DNA from: Candidatus Accumulibacter regalis
Lineage (GTDB): Bacteria; Pseudomonadota; Gammaproteobacteria; Burkholderiales; Rhodocyclaceae
Assembly: GCA_000585075.1 (NCBI GenBank)
Contig: JEMY01000026.1
Location: 110,616-170,645, forward strand
Direction: 5' to 3'
DNA length: 60,030 nt
The notes beneath the pieces were generated by a model. It had not been told where the DNA came from, searched no databases, and saw only the letters and a program-made list of their open reading frames with translations. Position numbers and translations under genes: made by a program. Within the stretch, counting starts at the first letter, position 1. Each line of letters opens with the position of its first letter. Below, piece by piece: positions 44,597 through 52,528 of the stretch.

Positions 44597-45586
44597 GTGC
44601 CCACCCGCCGCCGTGCCTTGCTGATTCTCGCAGCCCTCGCCGGGCTGTCGCAGCTGAGCATTGTCCTGGCGCTGATGGTGGGCAGCATCGCGATTGGTCC
44701 GCTCGATGTCCTGGCGACGCTGCTTGACGGCAATGGTGGCGTCGCCGGCGAGGTGGTACGCAGCCTGCGCCTGCCGCGCGCCTTGACCGGTTTCGCCTGC
44801 GGTGGCTTGCTGGCACTGGCCGGAGCCCTGCTGCAGGTGCTGTTGCGCAACCCGCTCGCCGATCCGTATGTGCTGGGCATTTCGGGTGGGGCGGGTATTG
44901 GCGCGCTGCTGGCCATCGTCCTCGGACTCGGCGTTGCCGGGGTCAACGGGCTGGCTTTCGCGGGTGCCCTCGGCGCCATGCTGCTGGTTTTCGGCCTGGC
45001 CCATGGCGAGGGCGGCTGGACGCACTCACGGCTGTTGCTGACCGGGGTGATCGTTGCCGCCGGCTGCGGCGCCGTGGTCACCCTGATGTTGGCCATGGCC
45101 CCCGACGATCGCTTGCGGGGAATGCTGTTCTGGTTGATGGGCGACCTCTCGCAGACCGGCGACCCACAACTGGTGCTGATTCTGCTCGCCACGGTGCTCC
45201 TTGTGTCGCTGCCGTTTGCCCGCGAACTCAATCTCCTGGCACGTGGCGCTGACGTCGCGCAGGCGCTCGGTGTTGCCGTCCGCCCCTTGCGCCGTGGCGT
45301 CTATCTGGTCGCCTCGCTGGCCACTGCCGCGGCGGTCACCCATGCCGGGGCGATCGGTTTCATCGGCCTGATCGTGCCGCACCTCGTCCGTCTGGCGACC
45401 GGCAACGACCAGCGCCTGTTGTTGCCGGCCTCGGTGCTCGCCGGCGGTAGCCTGCTGGTGATCGCCGACACCCTGGCACGGACCATTCTGGCGCCGCAGC
45501 AACTGCCCGTCGGCGTGCTCACGGCGCTGATCGGCGTGCCCGTTTTTCTCTTCCTGCTGACGCGCGGCGCGGCCGGGCGCGGCTGA
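44597..45586 (+). CDS. btuC: Cobalamin ABC transporter permease BtuC
   Basis: A 329-residue FecCD-type permease with about ten membrane helices. Signature: RLPRALTGFACGGLLALAGA, LLQVLLRNPLADPYVLGISG and GAIGFIGLIVPHLVRL near the C-terminus. The GTG start at 44597 lies 8 bp after btuB and has a weak ribosome-binding site, suggesting coupling. It moves B12 from periplasm to cytoplasm with BtuD. No btuF (binding protein) gene is in this window. Confidence 0.95.
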   Translation: MPTRRRALLILAALAGLSQLSIVLALMVGSIAIGPLDVLATLLDGNGGVAGEVVRSLRLPRALTGFACGGLLALAGALLQVLLRNPLADPYVLGISGGAGIGALLAIVLGLGVAGVNGLAFAGALGAMLLVFGLAHGEGGWTHSRLLLTGVIVAAGCGAVVTLMLAMAPDDRLRGMLFWLMGDLSQTGDPQLVLILLATVLLVSLPFARELNLLARGADVAQALGVAVRPLRRGVYLVASLATAAAVTHAGAIGFIGLIVPHLVRLATGNDQRLLLPASVLAGGSLLVIADTLARTILAPQQLPVGVLTALIGVPVFLFLLTRGAAGRG

Positions 45587-45587
45587 G

Positions 45588-46367
45588 ATGGATCACCCGC
45601 AGCCTGTGCTGTTCGCCCGTGGCCTTCGCGTCGGCATCGCTGGCCGCACTTTCTGTCGCGATCTGGCGCTGAGCGTACGACCGGGTGAGTCGCTGGCCAT
45701 TCTCGGCCGCAACGGTGCCGGGAAGTCGACCCTGCTCTCGGTGCTGGCCGGTTTGCGCGCGCCGGATGCGGGCGAGGTCTGCCTCGCCGGGAGCAGCTAC
45801 GCCCAACTCGGCGCGCGGCGTAGCGCCCGCATTCGGGGCTGGTTGCCGCAGAGCCGCAGCGAGGCGTTCTCCTCGACGGTCCTCGAAACGGCACTGATCG
45901 GACGCCATCCCCATCTCGATCGCTGGGATTGGGAGTCCGACGCCGATGCCCGAAAAGCCCGTCAGGCGCTGGCCGCGGTCGGTCTGGCCGAACTCGCGCA
46001 ACGCGACGTGCAGACGCTTTCGGGTGGCGAGCGGCAAAGGCTGGCCATTGCCACCTTGCTGACGCAGGCGCCGCAGCTCTACCTGCTCGACGAGCCGCTC
46101 GCGCACCTTGATCTGAACCACCAGATCGCCACCCTCGAGCTGTTTGCCGCCCTCAATCGCGACCAGCAGATGGCCAGCGTAATGGTTCTCCACGAACCCG
46201 GGCTGGCGGCGCGGTTCTGCTCGCGGGCGCTACTGCTCTTCGACGACGGCACGACGCTGCAGGGAAGCAGCGACGAGGTGATTAGCAGCGATTCCTTGAG
46301 CCGGCTGTACGGCTATCCGCTGCGTGAAGTGGGTGTTGGCGAGCTGCGCTGGTTCATGCCCGCGTAG
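45588..46367 (+). CDS. btuD: Cobalamin ABC transporter ATPase BtuD
   Basis: A 259-residue ATPase. Walker A is GRNGAGKSTLL, the signature motif is LSGGERQRLAIATLL, Walker B is LYLLDEPLAHLD and the switch His is in VLHEP. It starts 1 base after the btuC stop. The siderophore/B12 class of ATPase is confirmed by its neighbours. It is convergent with the diguanylate cyclase at 46387. Confidence 0.95.
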   Translation: MDHPQPVLFARGLRVGIAGRTFCRDLALSVRPGESLAILGRNGAGKSTLLSVLAGLRAPDAGEVCLAGSSYAQLGARRSARIRGWLPQSRSEAFSSTVLETALIGRHPHLDRWDWESDADARKARQALAAVGLAELAQRDVQTLSGGERQRLAIATLLTQAPQLYLLDEPLAHLDLNHQIATLELFAALNRDQQMASVMVLHEPGLAARFCSRALLLFDDGTTLQGSSDEVISSDSLSRLYGYPLREVGVGELRWFMPA

Positions 46368-46386
46368 CGCGACTACCGGCAGGCCC

Positions 46387-48141
46387 TCAGGTGCTCGGCG
46401 TCGACGGTCCGTCGCGATCGCTCTGCAGGGCTTGTTTGCGCCGGTACATGTCGGCGTCGGAGTATTGCACCAGCGATTCGACATCCTGTCCGTCGTCGGG
46501 GTACATGGCCAGGCCGATCGAGGCGCCGGTGTTGGCGTCCGACGCGGCCGGATCGATCGACAACAATGGCGTGCCGAGCAACTGCTCGATGTTGGTGCGC
46601 GCGCTCTCGGCGTCGTGCCGGTTGTTGACCGCGTCGAGCATGACCACGAACTCGTCGCCGGCGTAGCGTGCAACCAGATCGCGGCTGCGCAGTCCGGTAA
46701 GCATGCGCTGCGCCATTTCCTGCAGCACCTTGTCGCCGACGTCGTGGCCGAAGCTGTCGTTGATGTTCTTGAAATCGTTGAGGTCGATGAAAAGAATGGC
46801 GAAAGGGCGCGGGTCAGAGAGTTCGCGTTGCTGCGCCAGGCGCTCATCGACGCGGCGCAGGAAGGCTTCGCGGTTGGCCAGCCCGGTCAAGCGGTCGCTG
46901 AGAAGCTTGCTCTGCATGCTCCTGAAGCTTTTCGCCAGGTCGCCGATCTCGTCGCTGCGCGTGACGTCGAAGGCCGCGTTCAGGTCACCGTTGCCGACCT
47001 TGCGGGCGGCCACGGCGAGCTGCTTGAGGTCGCGGGCGACGACCGAGAGGACCATGAAGCCGATCAAGATCGTCATCAGCGAGGCCAGCAGGGCCAGAGC
47101 CACCGTGCGCTTGAAGTTCTCGGTCACCCCAAACAGGAAATCGCTGCGTGGTACCGCGACGACGATGATCCAGTCCAGTCCGGCGGCGTCCTGGATGCGC
47201 GCATAGGCGGCCTCGACTGCCTCGCCGTCGGCGCTTTCAAACACCGCCGTTTGCGGGTGCGGGGCTCCCGCGGAAGGGTGCAGCAGCTTGCGGATCTCGC
47301 GATAACTGGCGGCGACCAGTGAATCGTCGCTATCCTGCACCTTGAGTCGCACCTTGTCTCCGGCGGCGTCCTTGCGCAGGTGCGGGCCGCGTGAGGTACC
47401 GATCAGCTGGCCGTCGGTTTCGACAACGTAAGCGATGCCGTTGGCGCTCAGGCGCAACGAGTGCAGAAAATCGTTGACTCCCTGCAGCGACAGGTCGGTA
47501 GCGACGACGCCCTGAAACTCCCCCTGAGCGTTGTTGACTCGCCTGGCGCGGGTGGCGACCAGTTCCTCGGTCTTGAAGTCAATGTACACCGAGGTCCAGG
47601 TATGTGCCGTCGAACTCTCGCCGGACTTGAACCACGGGCGTTCGCGGGGCTCGAAGATGCGCGTTTCGCGAACGGGATCGGTCAGTTCGCCAGCAATCCC
47701 GGAAAAGCGATAGATCGTCCGCGGGCCGTCGCCGACGGTTCGCAGGCGCAACTCGGCGTCGTTTTCCGAATGCCGCCAGAGTCCGAAAAAGCGCCCGCTA
47801 CGATCGCCGTAGTAGGCGTAATTGTTGGGGTCGCGATGCACCGAGGTCGCCAGCCAGAAGCGAGTGCGCAGGTTGTCGAGGTCGTCGTTGATGTCTTCCG
47901 GCGCGGCCACGCCGGCGGGAAACGCCGTTTCGAGCACCGCGCTGGCACCGAAGACGTGCCGCTCGGCGGCCTGGGCGATGCGGTACACCATCTCCGACAG
48001 CAGCTGATTGGACAGGGTGTCTACGGCGACCCGCCCTGCAGAGTACGACAGGCCGCCGATGGCGGCAGCCAGCACCAGCACCAGCACCACGTACGGCAGG
48101 GTGAGCATCTGCCGCAGGGAAAGGATTTGCAGGAACTTCAT
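46387..48141 (-). CDS. Membrane diguanylate cyclase with dCache sensor and HAMP
   Basis: A 584-residue c-di-GMP synthase. It has an N-terminal membrane helix (about 16-36) and a large periplasmic double-Cache-like sensor (about 40-335; NPNNYAYYGDRSGRFFGLWR and FEPRERPWFKSGESS typify Cache domains). A second helix follows (about 345-370), then HAMP and GGDEF domains. The active loop is YAGDEFVVM, where Ala replaces the first Gly, an allowed variant. An intact inhibitory site RSRD lies five residues before it. It should therefore be an active, feedback-inhibited cyclase responding to a small periplasmic ligand. No EAL domain. It ends next to btuD. Confidence 0.93.
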   Translation of the reverse strand: MKFLQILSLRQMLTLPYVVLVLVLAAAIGGLSYSAGRVAVDTLSNQLLSEMVYRIAQAAERHVFGASAVLETAFPAGVAAPEDINDDLDNLRTRFWLATSVHRDPNNYAYYGDRSGRFFGLWRHSENDAELRLRTVGDGPRTIYRFSGIAGELTDPVRETRIFEPRERPWFKSGESSTAHTWTSVYIDFKTEELVATRARRVNNAQGEFQGVVATDLSLQGVNDFLHSLRLSANGIAYVVETDGQLIGTSRGPHLRKDAAGDKVRLKVQDSDDSLVAASYREIRKLLHPSAGAPHPQTAVFESADGEAVEAAYARIQDAAGLDWIIVVAVPRSDFLFGVTENFKRTVALALLASLMTILIGFMVLSVVARDLKQLAVAARKVGNGDLNAAFDVTRSDEIGDLAKSFRSMQSKLLSDRLTGLANREAFLRRVDERLAQQRELSDPRPFAILFIDLNDFKNINDSFGHDVGDKVLQEMAQRMLTGLRSRDLVARYAGDEFVVMLDAVNNRHDAESARTNIEQLLGTPLLSIDPAASDANTGASIGLAMYPDDGQDVESLVQYSDADMYRRKQALQSDRDGPSTPST

Positions 48142-48378
48142 GGACTCTCGCGCTGAGCGACTCGGTGAAAAGCGCGCCAGAAAAGCCGTTGCGCTGCGCC
48201 GCGCTTCATCGTTAACAGTGGCTCCGGCTGTAAGGGGCTGCGCGCCTGAGCACTGGCTAGAGCGAATGCTAGGCGATGGCCGCGCGGACCCGCGTGACGG
48301 ATGTCACGGCGGTTGGCAGCGCCGGTCGTCAAGCGCTTTCCTGGCGGCGCGAGGGAAACCCGTAGCGAGCGCTCGTCG

Positions 48379-48813
48379 TCAAGAGGTTGGCATTGGCCTT
48401 GGCGTGGCAGCCGCTTTGACGCTCGGCACGTAGTCGAAGTCGGCGACCAGGATGTGGTTGTAGAACCAGCCGTTGATGAGGAATTTGACCTCGTCGGCAA
48501 TCTCGTCGAGGGTCATCTGCTTGGCGTTCTCGAGGAGCTTGAACAGCATGCGCCGGAATTCCGTGTGCAGCTGCCGATGCGCCTCGAGGCCCGGGTATTG
48601 GCAAGCGGCCATCATTTGCTCTTCTTCGCGCAAATGGACCTTGACGTACTCGGTGAGCATGGCCAGCGATTTCAGCACGCGGATCTGGTCACCATCGCCA
48701 CTGAAGGTTGCTGCAAGGTCGAACAATTGCCGATGCTGCGCATCGATGTTGGGCAAGCCGACCAGAATCTTCGGCGACCACTCCACCAACTCATAGTTCA
48801 TTTGCCGCTCCAT
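48379..48813 (-). CDS. Bacteriohemerythrin
   Basis: A 144-residue four-helix protein binding O2 at a di-iron site. Metal ligands are visible: His in DAQHRQLF, His and Glu in HLREEEQMMAA, His in EAHRQLHTEFRRM, and His/Asp in FLINGWFYNHILVADFDYVP. The fold matches bacteriohemerythrins that store or sense O2. ATG 48813 and ATG 48801 each have a GGAGC ribosome-binding site, giving two starts four codons apart. It sits downstream of the ABC-F gene and near a diguanylate cyclase. Confidence 0.93.
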   Translation of the reverse strand: MERQMNYELVEWSPKILVGLPNIDAQHRQLFDLAATFSGDGDQIRVLKSLAMLTEYVKVHLREEEQMMAACQYPGLEAHRQLHTEFRRMLFKLLENAKQMTLDEIADEVKFLINGWFYNHILVADFDYVPSVKAAATPRPMPTS

Positions 48814-48840
48814 TTGCTCCGTAGGGGTGGGCCAGGCGTG

Positions 48841-50793
48841 TCACGAAATTGCCGTCTGGCGGGCCGAATCGATTTGCTCGGAGAGCGTCAGCCAGCGCTC
48901 TTCGAGTTTTGCCAGTTCCTCGGCGATCTCGCTCATTCGTCCTCCCAGGGTCGCCAGATCAGCGGCGGCCAGCGGGTTCGACAAGCGGCTCTCCAGAGAG
49001 TGCTGTTCTTTTTGCAGATCGAGTAGCGCCTGTTCGACCCGACCCTGGTCGCGAGCCAGTCCCTTCAGCTTGCCGGGTGCTTTCCGGGCGGCCGCGGCGA
49101 CGACCGATTCTGCCGGTTTGAGCGGTTCTTTGGCGCTCTTCAGTGACGCCTTGAGACTGTCCCGGTTGCGCTTGGCCTCGTCGAGAAGGTAGCGCTGGTA
49201 GTCATCGAGATCGCCGGTAAAGTCGGCCACCCCACCGCGGCTGACCAGCCAGAACTCGTCACAAACGGAGCGCAGGAGCGAGCGGTCGTGACTGACCAGC
49301 ATCACCGTTCCCTCGAATTCGTTGAGCGCAATCGACAGGGCTTCGCGGGTGGCGAGGTCGAGGTGGTTGGTCGGTTCGTCGAGCAGCAGCAGGTTGGGGC
49401 GTTGCCAGACGATCATGCACAGCACCAGGCGAGCTTTCTCGCCGCCGCTCATGGTGCCGACCGCCTGCTTGACCATGTCGCCACTGAAATTGAAGGTGCC
49501 GAGGAAGCTGCGCAGGTCCTGCTCGCGGCCGCTCTGCCCGTTGGCCAGACCTTCCTTGGCCATGCGGACCATGTGTTCCAGCGGCGTTTCGTCCGGACGC
49601 AGGACGTCCAGTTCCTGCTGCGCGAAGTAGCCGATGTGCAGGCCTTTTCCTTCGCTGATCGTGCCGCTGATACATCCGAGGACGCGGGCAATGGTTTTCA
49701 CCAGCGTCGACTTTCCCTGTCCGTTGGCGCCGAGGATGCCGATGCGCTGGCCGGCCAATACCGAACGCGTGACCTGGCGGACGATCACCGTCGCCGGCGT
49801 GCCGGCGGCGGCCTCGGCCGGCGCCGGGTAGCCGAAGCTGGCATTGTCCATGATCAGCATCGGGTTGGGCAGGTTGGCGGCTTCCTTGAACTCGAAGCTG
49901 AACTCGGCGTTGGCCAGCACCGGCGCCAGACGTTCGATTCTTTCCAGCGCCTTGACCCGGCTCTGCGCCTGCTTGGCCTTGGTGGCCTTGGCTTTGAAGC
50001 GGCTGATGAAGCTCTGCAGATGGGCAATCCTGTCCTGTTGCTTGGCGTAGGCGTTCTGCTGCAGTTCGAGTTGCTGGGCGCGGGTTTCCTCGAAGACGCT
50101 GTAATTGCCGCCGTAACGTGTCAACTGCTCGTTGTCCAGATGCAGGGTGACGGTCGAGATCGCGTCGAGGAACTCGCGGTCGTGACTGATCACCAGCATC
50201 GTGCCTTCGTAGCGCTTGAGCCAGGTTTCCAGCCACACCAGCGCATCGAGGTCGAGGTGGTTGGTCGGTTCGTCGAGCAGCAGAAGGTCGGACGGACACA
50301 TCAGCGCCCGCGCCAGCTGCAGCCGCATCCGCCAGCCCCCGGAAAAGCTGTCGACCGGATTGTTCAGTTCGGTGGTCTTGAAGCCGAGACCAAGAATCAG
50401 CGACTGCGCGCGCGCCTGCGCATCGTGTGCGCCGGCGTCGTGCAGCGCCATGTAGGCGTGCGCCAGCTCTTCGCCGTCGCCGCTCGCTTCGGCCAGGCGG
50501 ACTTCCTCCTCGGCGGCGAGCAGGGCCGTGTCGCCGCTGATGACGAAGTCGGTTGCACTCTGCGAGGTTTCCGGCATTTCCTGCAGGACCTGCGCGAGGC
50601 GCCACTGTGCCGGCCGGAAGAACTCGCCGGCGTCTTCGTGCAGGCTGCCGTCGAGCAGCGCGAAGAGCGTCGATTTGCCGGCGCCGTTGCGGCCGATCAG
50701 GCCGACTCTCTCGCCGGTGTTGATGGTTACCGAGGTGTTATCAAGCAACACCCTGGCGCCGCGGCGCAGGGTTACGCCCTTGAGGGTGATCAT
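48841..50793 (-). CDS. yheS: ABC-F family ATPase, YheS type
   Basis: A 650-residue soluble protein with two ABC domains and no membrane part. Walker A motifs are GRNGAGKSTLF and GANGQGKSTLV; signatures are FSGGWRMRLQLARAL and MSGGEKARLVLCMI; both Walker B sites read [13 protein letters not shown]. The linker has the SRFKAKATKAKQAQSRVKAL stretch found in E. coli YheS, and the C-terminal tail is a coiled coil. ABC-F proteins act on the ribosome E site to rescue or regulate translation. purU lies 91 bp upstream on the same strand. Confidence 0.92.
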   Translation of the reverse strand: MITLKGVTLRRGARVLLDNTSVTINTGERVGLIGRNGAGKSTLFALLDGSLHEDAGEFFRPAQWRLAQVLQEMPETSQSATDFVISGDTALLAAEEEVRLAEASGDGEELAHAYMALHDAGAHDAQARAQSLILGLGFKTTELNNPVDSFSGGWRMRLQLARALMCPSDLLLLDEPTNHLDLDALVWLETWLKRYEGTMLVISHDREFLDAISTVTLHLDNEQLTRYGGNYSVFEETRAQQLELQQNAYAKQQDRIAHLQSFISRFKAKATKAKQAQSRVKALERIERLAPVLANAEFSFEFKEAANLPNPMLIMDNASFGYPAPAEAAAGTPATVIVRQVTRSVLAGQRIGILGANGQGKSTLVKTIARVLGCISGTISEGKGLHIGYFAQQELDVLRPDETPLEHMVRMAKEGLANGQSGREQDLRSFLGTFNFSGDMVKQAVGTMSGGEKARLVLCMIVWQRPNLLLLDEPTNHLDLATREALSIALNEFEGTVMLVSHDRSLLRSVCDEFWLVSRGGVADFTGDLDDYQRYLLDEAKRNRDSLKASLKSAKEPLKPAESVVAAAARKAPGKLKGLARDQGRVEQALLDLQKEQHSLESRLSNPLAAADLATLGGRMSEIAEELAKLEERWLTLSEQIDSARQTAIS

Positions 50794-50884
50794 GCGGCAG
50801 GAAACTCCAAGTGGTTGTCCGGCAGCCTTGGTCGTGCCGAGACTGCGGGGCGGTCGGGATGGTCGGGATGTGAGCGGGCAGCGG

Positions 50885-51757
50885 TCAGCGGAATATCACC
50901 GTCTTGTTGGCGTGCAGGAGCACGCGATCCTCGAGGTGATAGCGCAGCCCGCGTGCCAGTACCGCCTTTTCGATATCCTTGCCGTAGCGCACCATGTCTT
51001 CGACGGAGTCCGAATGATCGATGCGGATCACGTCCTGCTCGATGATCGGTCCCTGGTCGAGTTCGCGGGTGACGTAATGGCAGGTCGCGCCGATCAGCTT
51101 GACGCCGCGCTGGAAAGCCTGATGGTAGGGCCGGGCGCCGACGAAACTGGGCAGAAATGAATGGTGGATGTTGATCATCTGTCCCGGGTAACGGGCGCAC
51201 ATCTCCGGCGGAAGAATTTGCATGTAACGGGCCAGGACCATGGTGTCGCCCCTGACCTCGTCGTAGATGCGACAGATTTCGGCGTGCGCGCCAATCTTGT
51301 TGTCGGCGCTGATCGGCACGTGGTGGAAAGGGATGCCGTGCCACTCGACGAAGGCCTTGAAGGTATCGTGATTCGAGATCACGCACGGGATCTCGATATC
51401 GAGCTCTTTCGACTGCCAGCGTGCCAGCAGGTCGTAAAGGCAGTGCTCCTGTTTGCTGACCATCAGCACGACGCGTCGCTTGACGGCCGAGTCACTGATC
51501 TTCCACTCCATCGACAGCTCTGCCGCCAGTGGCGCGAAGCGTTCGCGGAACTCGGCCAGATGAAAGGGCAGCGAATCGGCCTTTACCTGCATGCGCATGA
51601 AGTAGCGACTGCCATGGCCATCGTTGCCGTCGTCGGCGTGATAGCTCGATTCGAGAATCCAGCCGTTGTGCTGGGCGATGAAGCCCGAGATGCGGGAAAT
51701 GATGCCGACCTGGTCGGGGCAGGATCCGGAAAGCGTGTAGAAACGTCTTGTCTGCAT
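50885..51757 (-). CDS. purU: Formyltetrahydrofolate deformylase
   Basis: A 290-residue enzyme that hydrolyses 10-formyl-THF to formate and THF, supplying formate for PurT and balancing one-carbon units. The N-terminal ACT domain (about 5-85; SGSCPDQVGIISRISGFIAQ) is followed by a formyltransferase-like domain with YMQILPPEM, the catalytic region INIHHSFLPSFVGARPY and HYVTRELDQGPIIEQDV. Length and layout match E. coli PurU. It is 12 bp downstream of thrH on the same strand. Confidence 0.97.
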   Translation of the reverse strand: MQTRRFYTLSGSCPDQVGIISRISGFIAQHNGWILESSYHADDGNDGHGSRYFMRMQVKADSLPFHLAEFRERFAPLAAELSMEWKISDSAVKRRVVLMVSKQEHCLYDLLARWQSKELDIEIPCVISNHDTFKAFVEWHGIPFHHVPISADNKIGAHAEICRIYDEVRGDTMVLARYMQILPPEMCARYPGQMINIHHSFLPSFVGARPYHQAFQRGVKLIGATCHYVTRELDQGPIIEQDVIRIDHSDSVEDMVRYGKDIEKAVLARGLRYHLEDRVLLHANKTVIFR

Positions 51758-51769
51758 GCGGTGGCGATC

Positions 51770-52387
51770 CTAGGCTGCCGCGCGCGCGGCGAAGGCCTTG
51801 TCGATTTCGGCGCGCAGATCTGCGAAGGTCCGGGTGACCGGATACTGCGGGAATTCCTCGATCACTTTCTCGGGCGGGCGAAAGAGAATTCCGGCGTGCG
51901 CCTCTCCGAGCATCGCCGTGTCGTTGTACGAATCGCCGGCGGCGACGACCGAGAACCTGAGTTCCTTCAGGCGTTGCACGGCCTCGCGTTTCTGGTCGGG
52001 CATGCGCAGGCGGTAGTGCACCAGCTTGCCATCGGCGTCGGCCTCCAGGCTGTGGCAGAACAGCGTCGGCCAGCCGAGCTGGCGCATCAGCGGGTGCGCA
52101 AATTCGTAGAAGGTATCCGAGAGGATGATCAGCTGGTAGGTCTCGCGCAGCCCGTCTACGAAAGCACGCGCCCCCTCGAGCGGTCCCATCTCGGCGATGA
52201 CTTTCTGGATATCCGGCAGGCCGAGCTTGTTCTCGGCCAGGATGGCCAGTCGATAGCTCATCAGTTTGTCATAGTTGGGCTCGTCGCGCGTGGTGCGGCG
52301 CAGCTCTGGAATACCGGTGCGAGCGGCGAATTCGATCCAGATTTCGGGGACGAGTACGCCTTCGAGGTCAAGGCAGACGATTTGCAC
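51770..52387 (-). CDS. thrH: Phosphoserine phosphatase / homoserine phosphotransferase ThrH
   Basis: A 205-residue HAD-family enzyme. The opening VQIVCLDLEGVLVPEIWIEF matches ThrH of Pseudomonas. Further HAD motifs are ILSDTFYEFAHPLMRQLG and AAGDSYNDTAMLGEAHAGI. The start is GTG 52387: it is preceded by GGGAG and aligns with the family N-terminus. ThrH dephosphorylates phosphoserine and can transfer phosphate to homoserine. It leads a same-strand run with purU. Confidence 0.95.
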   Translation of the reverse strand: MQIVCLDLEGVLVPEIWIEFAARTGIPELRRTTRDEPNYDKLMSYRLAILAENKLGLPDIQKVIAEMGPLEGARAFVDGLRETYQLIILSDTFYEFAHPLMRQLGWPTLFCHSLEADADGKLVHYRLRMPDQKREAVQRLKELRFSVVAAGDSYNDTAMLGEAHAGILFRPPEKVIEEFPQYPVTRTFADLRAEIDKAFAARAAA

Positions 52388-52528
52388 GGCAGGCTCCCGG
52401 TGGGTAGATTTTGGCAAAAAACCGGGATTCTACCAAATCCGCCCTGGCAGGTATGCAGCGCGGCAGCGCTCCGACAGTCCCGCCAGTGATGCGCGCCGCC
52501 AGCGCCAGCGGGTGATCGTCGCTGGTGC

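Noticed and set aside
46324-47322. Plus-strand open frame of 332 codons opposite the Cache-GGDEF gene
   Set aside because: Antisense shadow; the diguanylate cyclase on the minus strand has all expected motifs.
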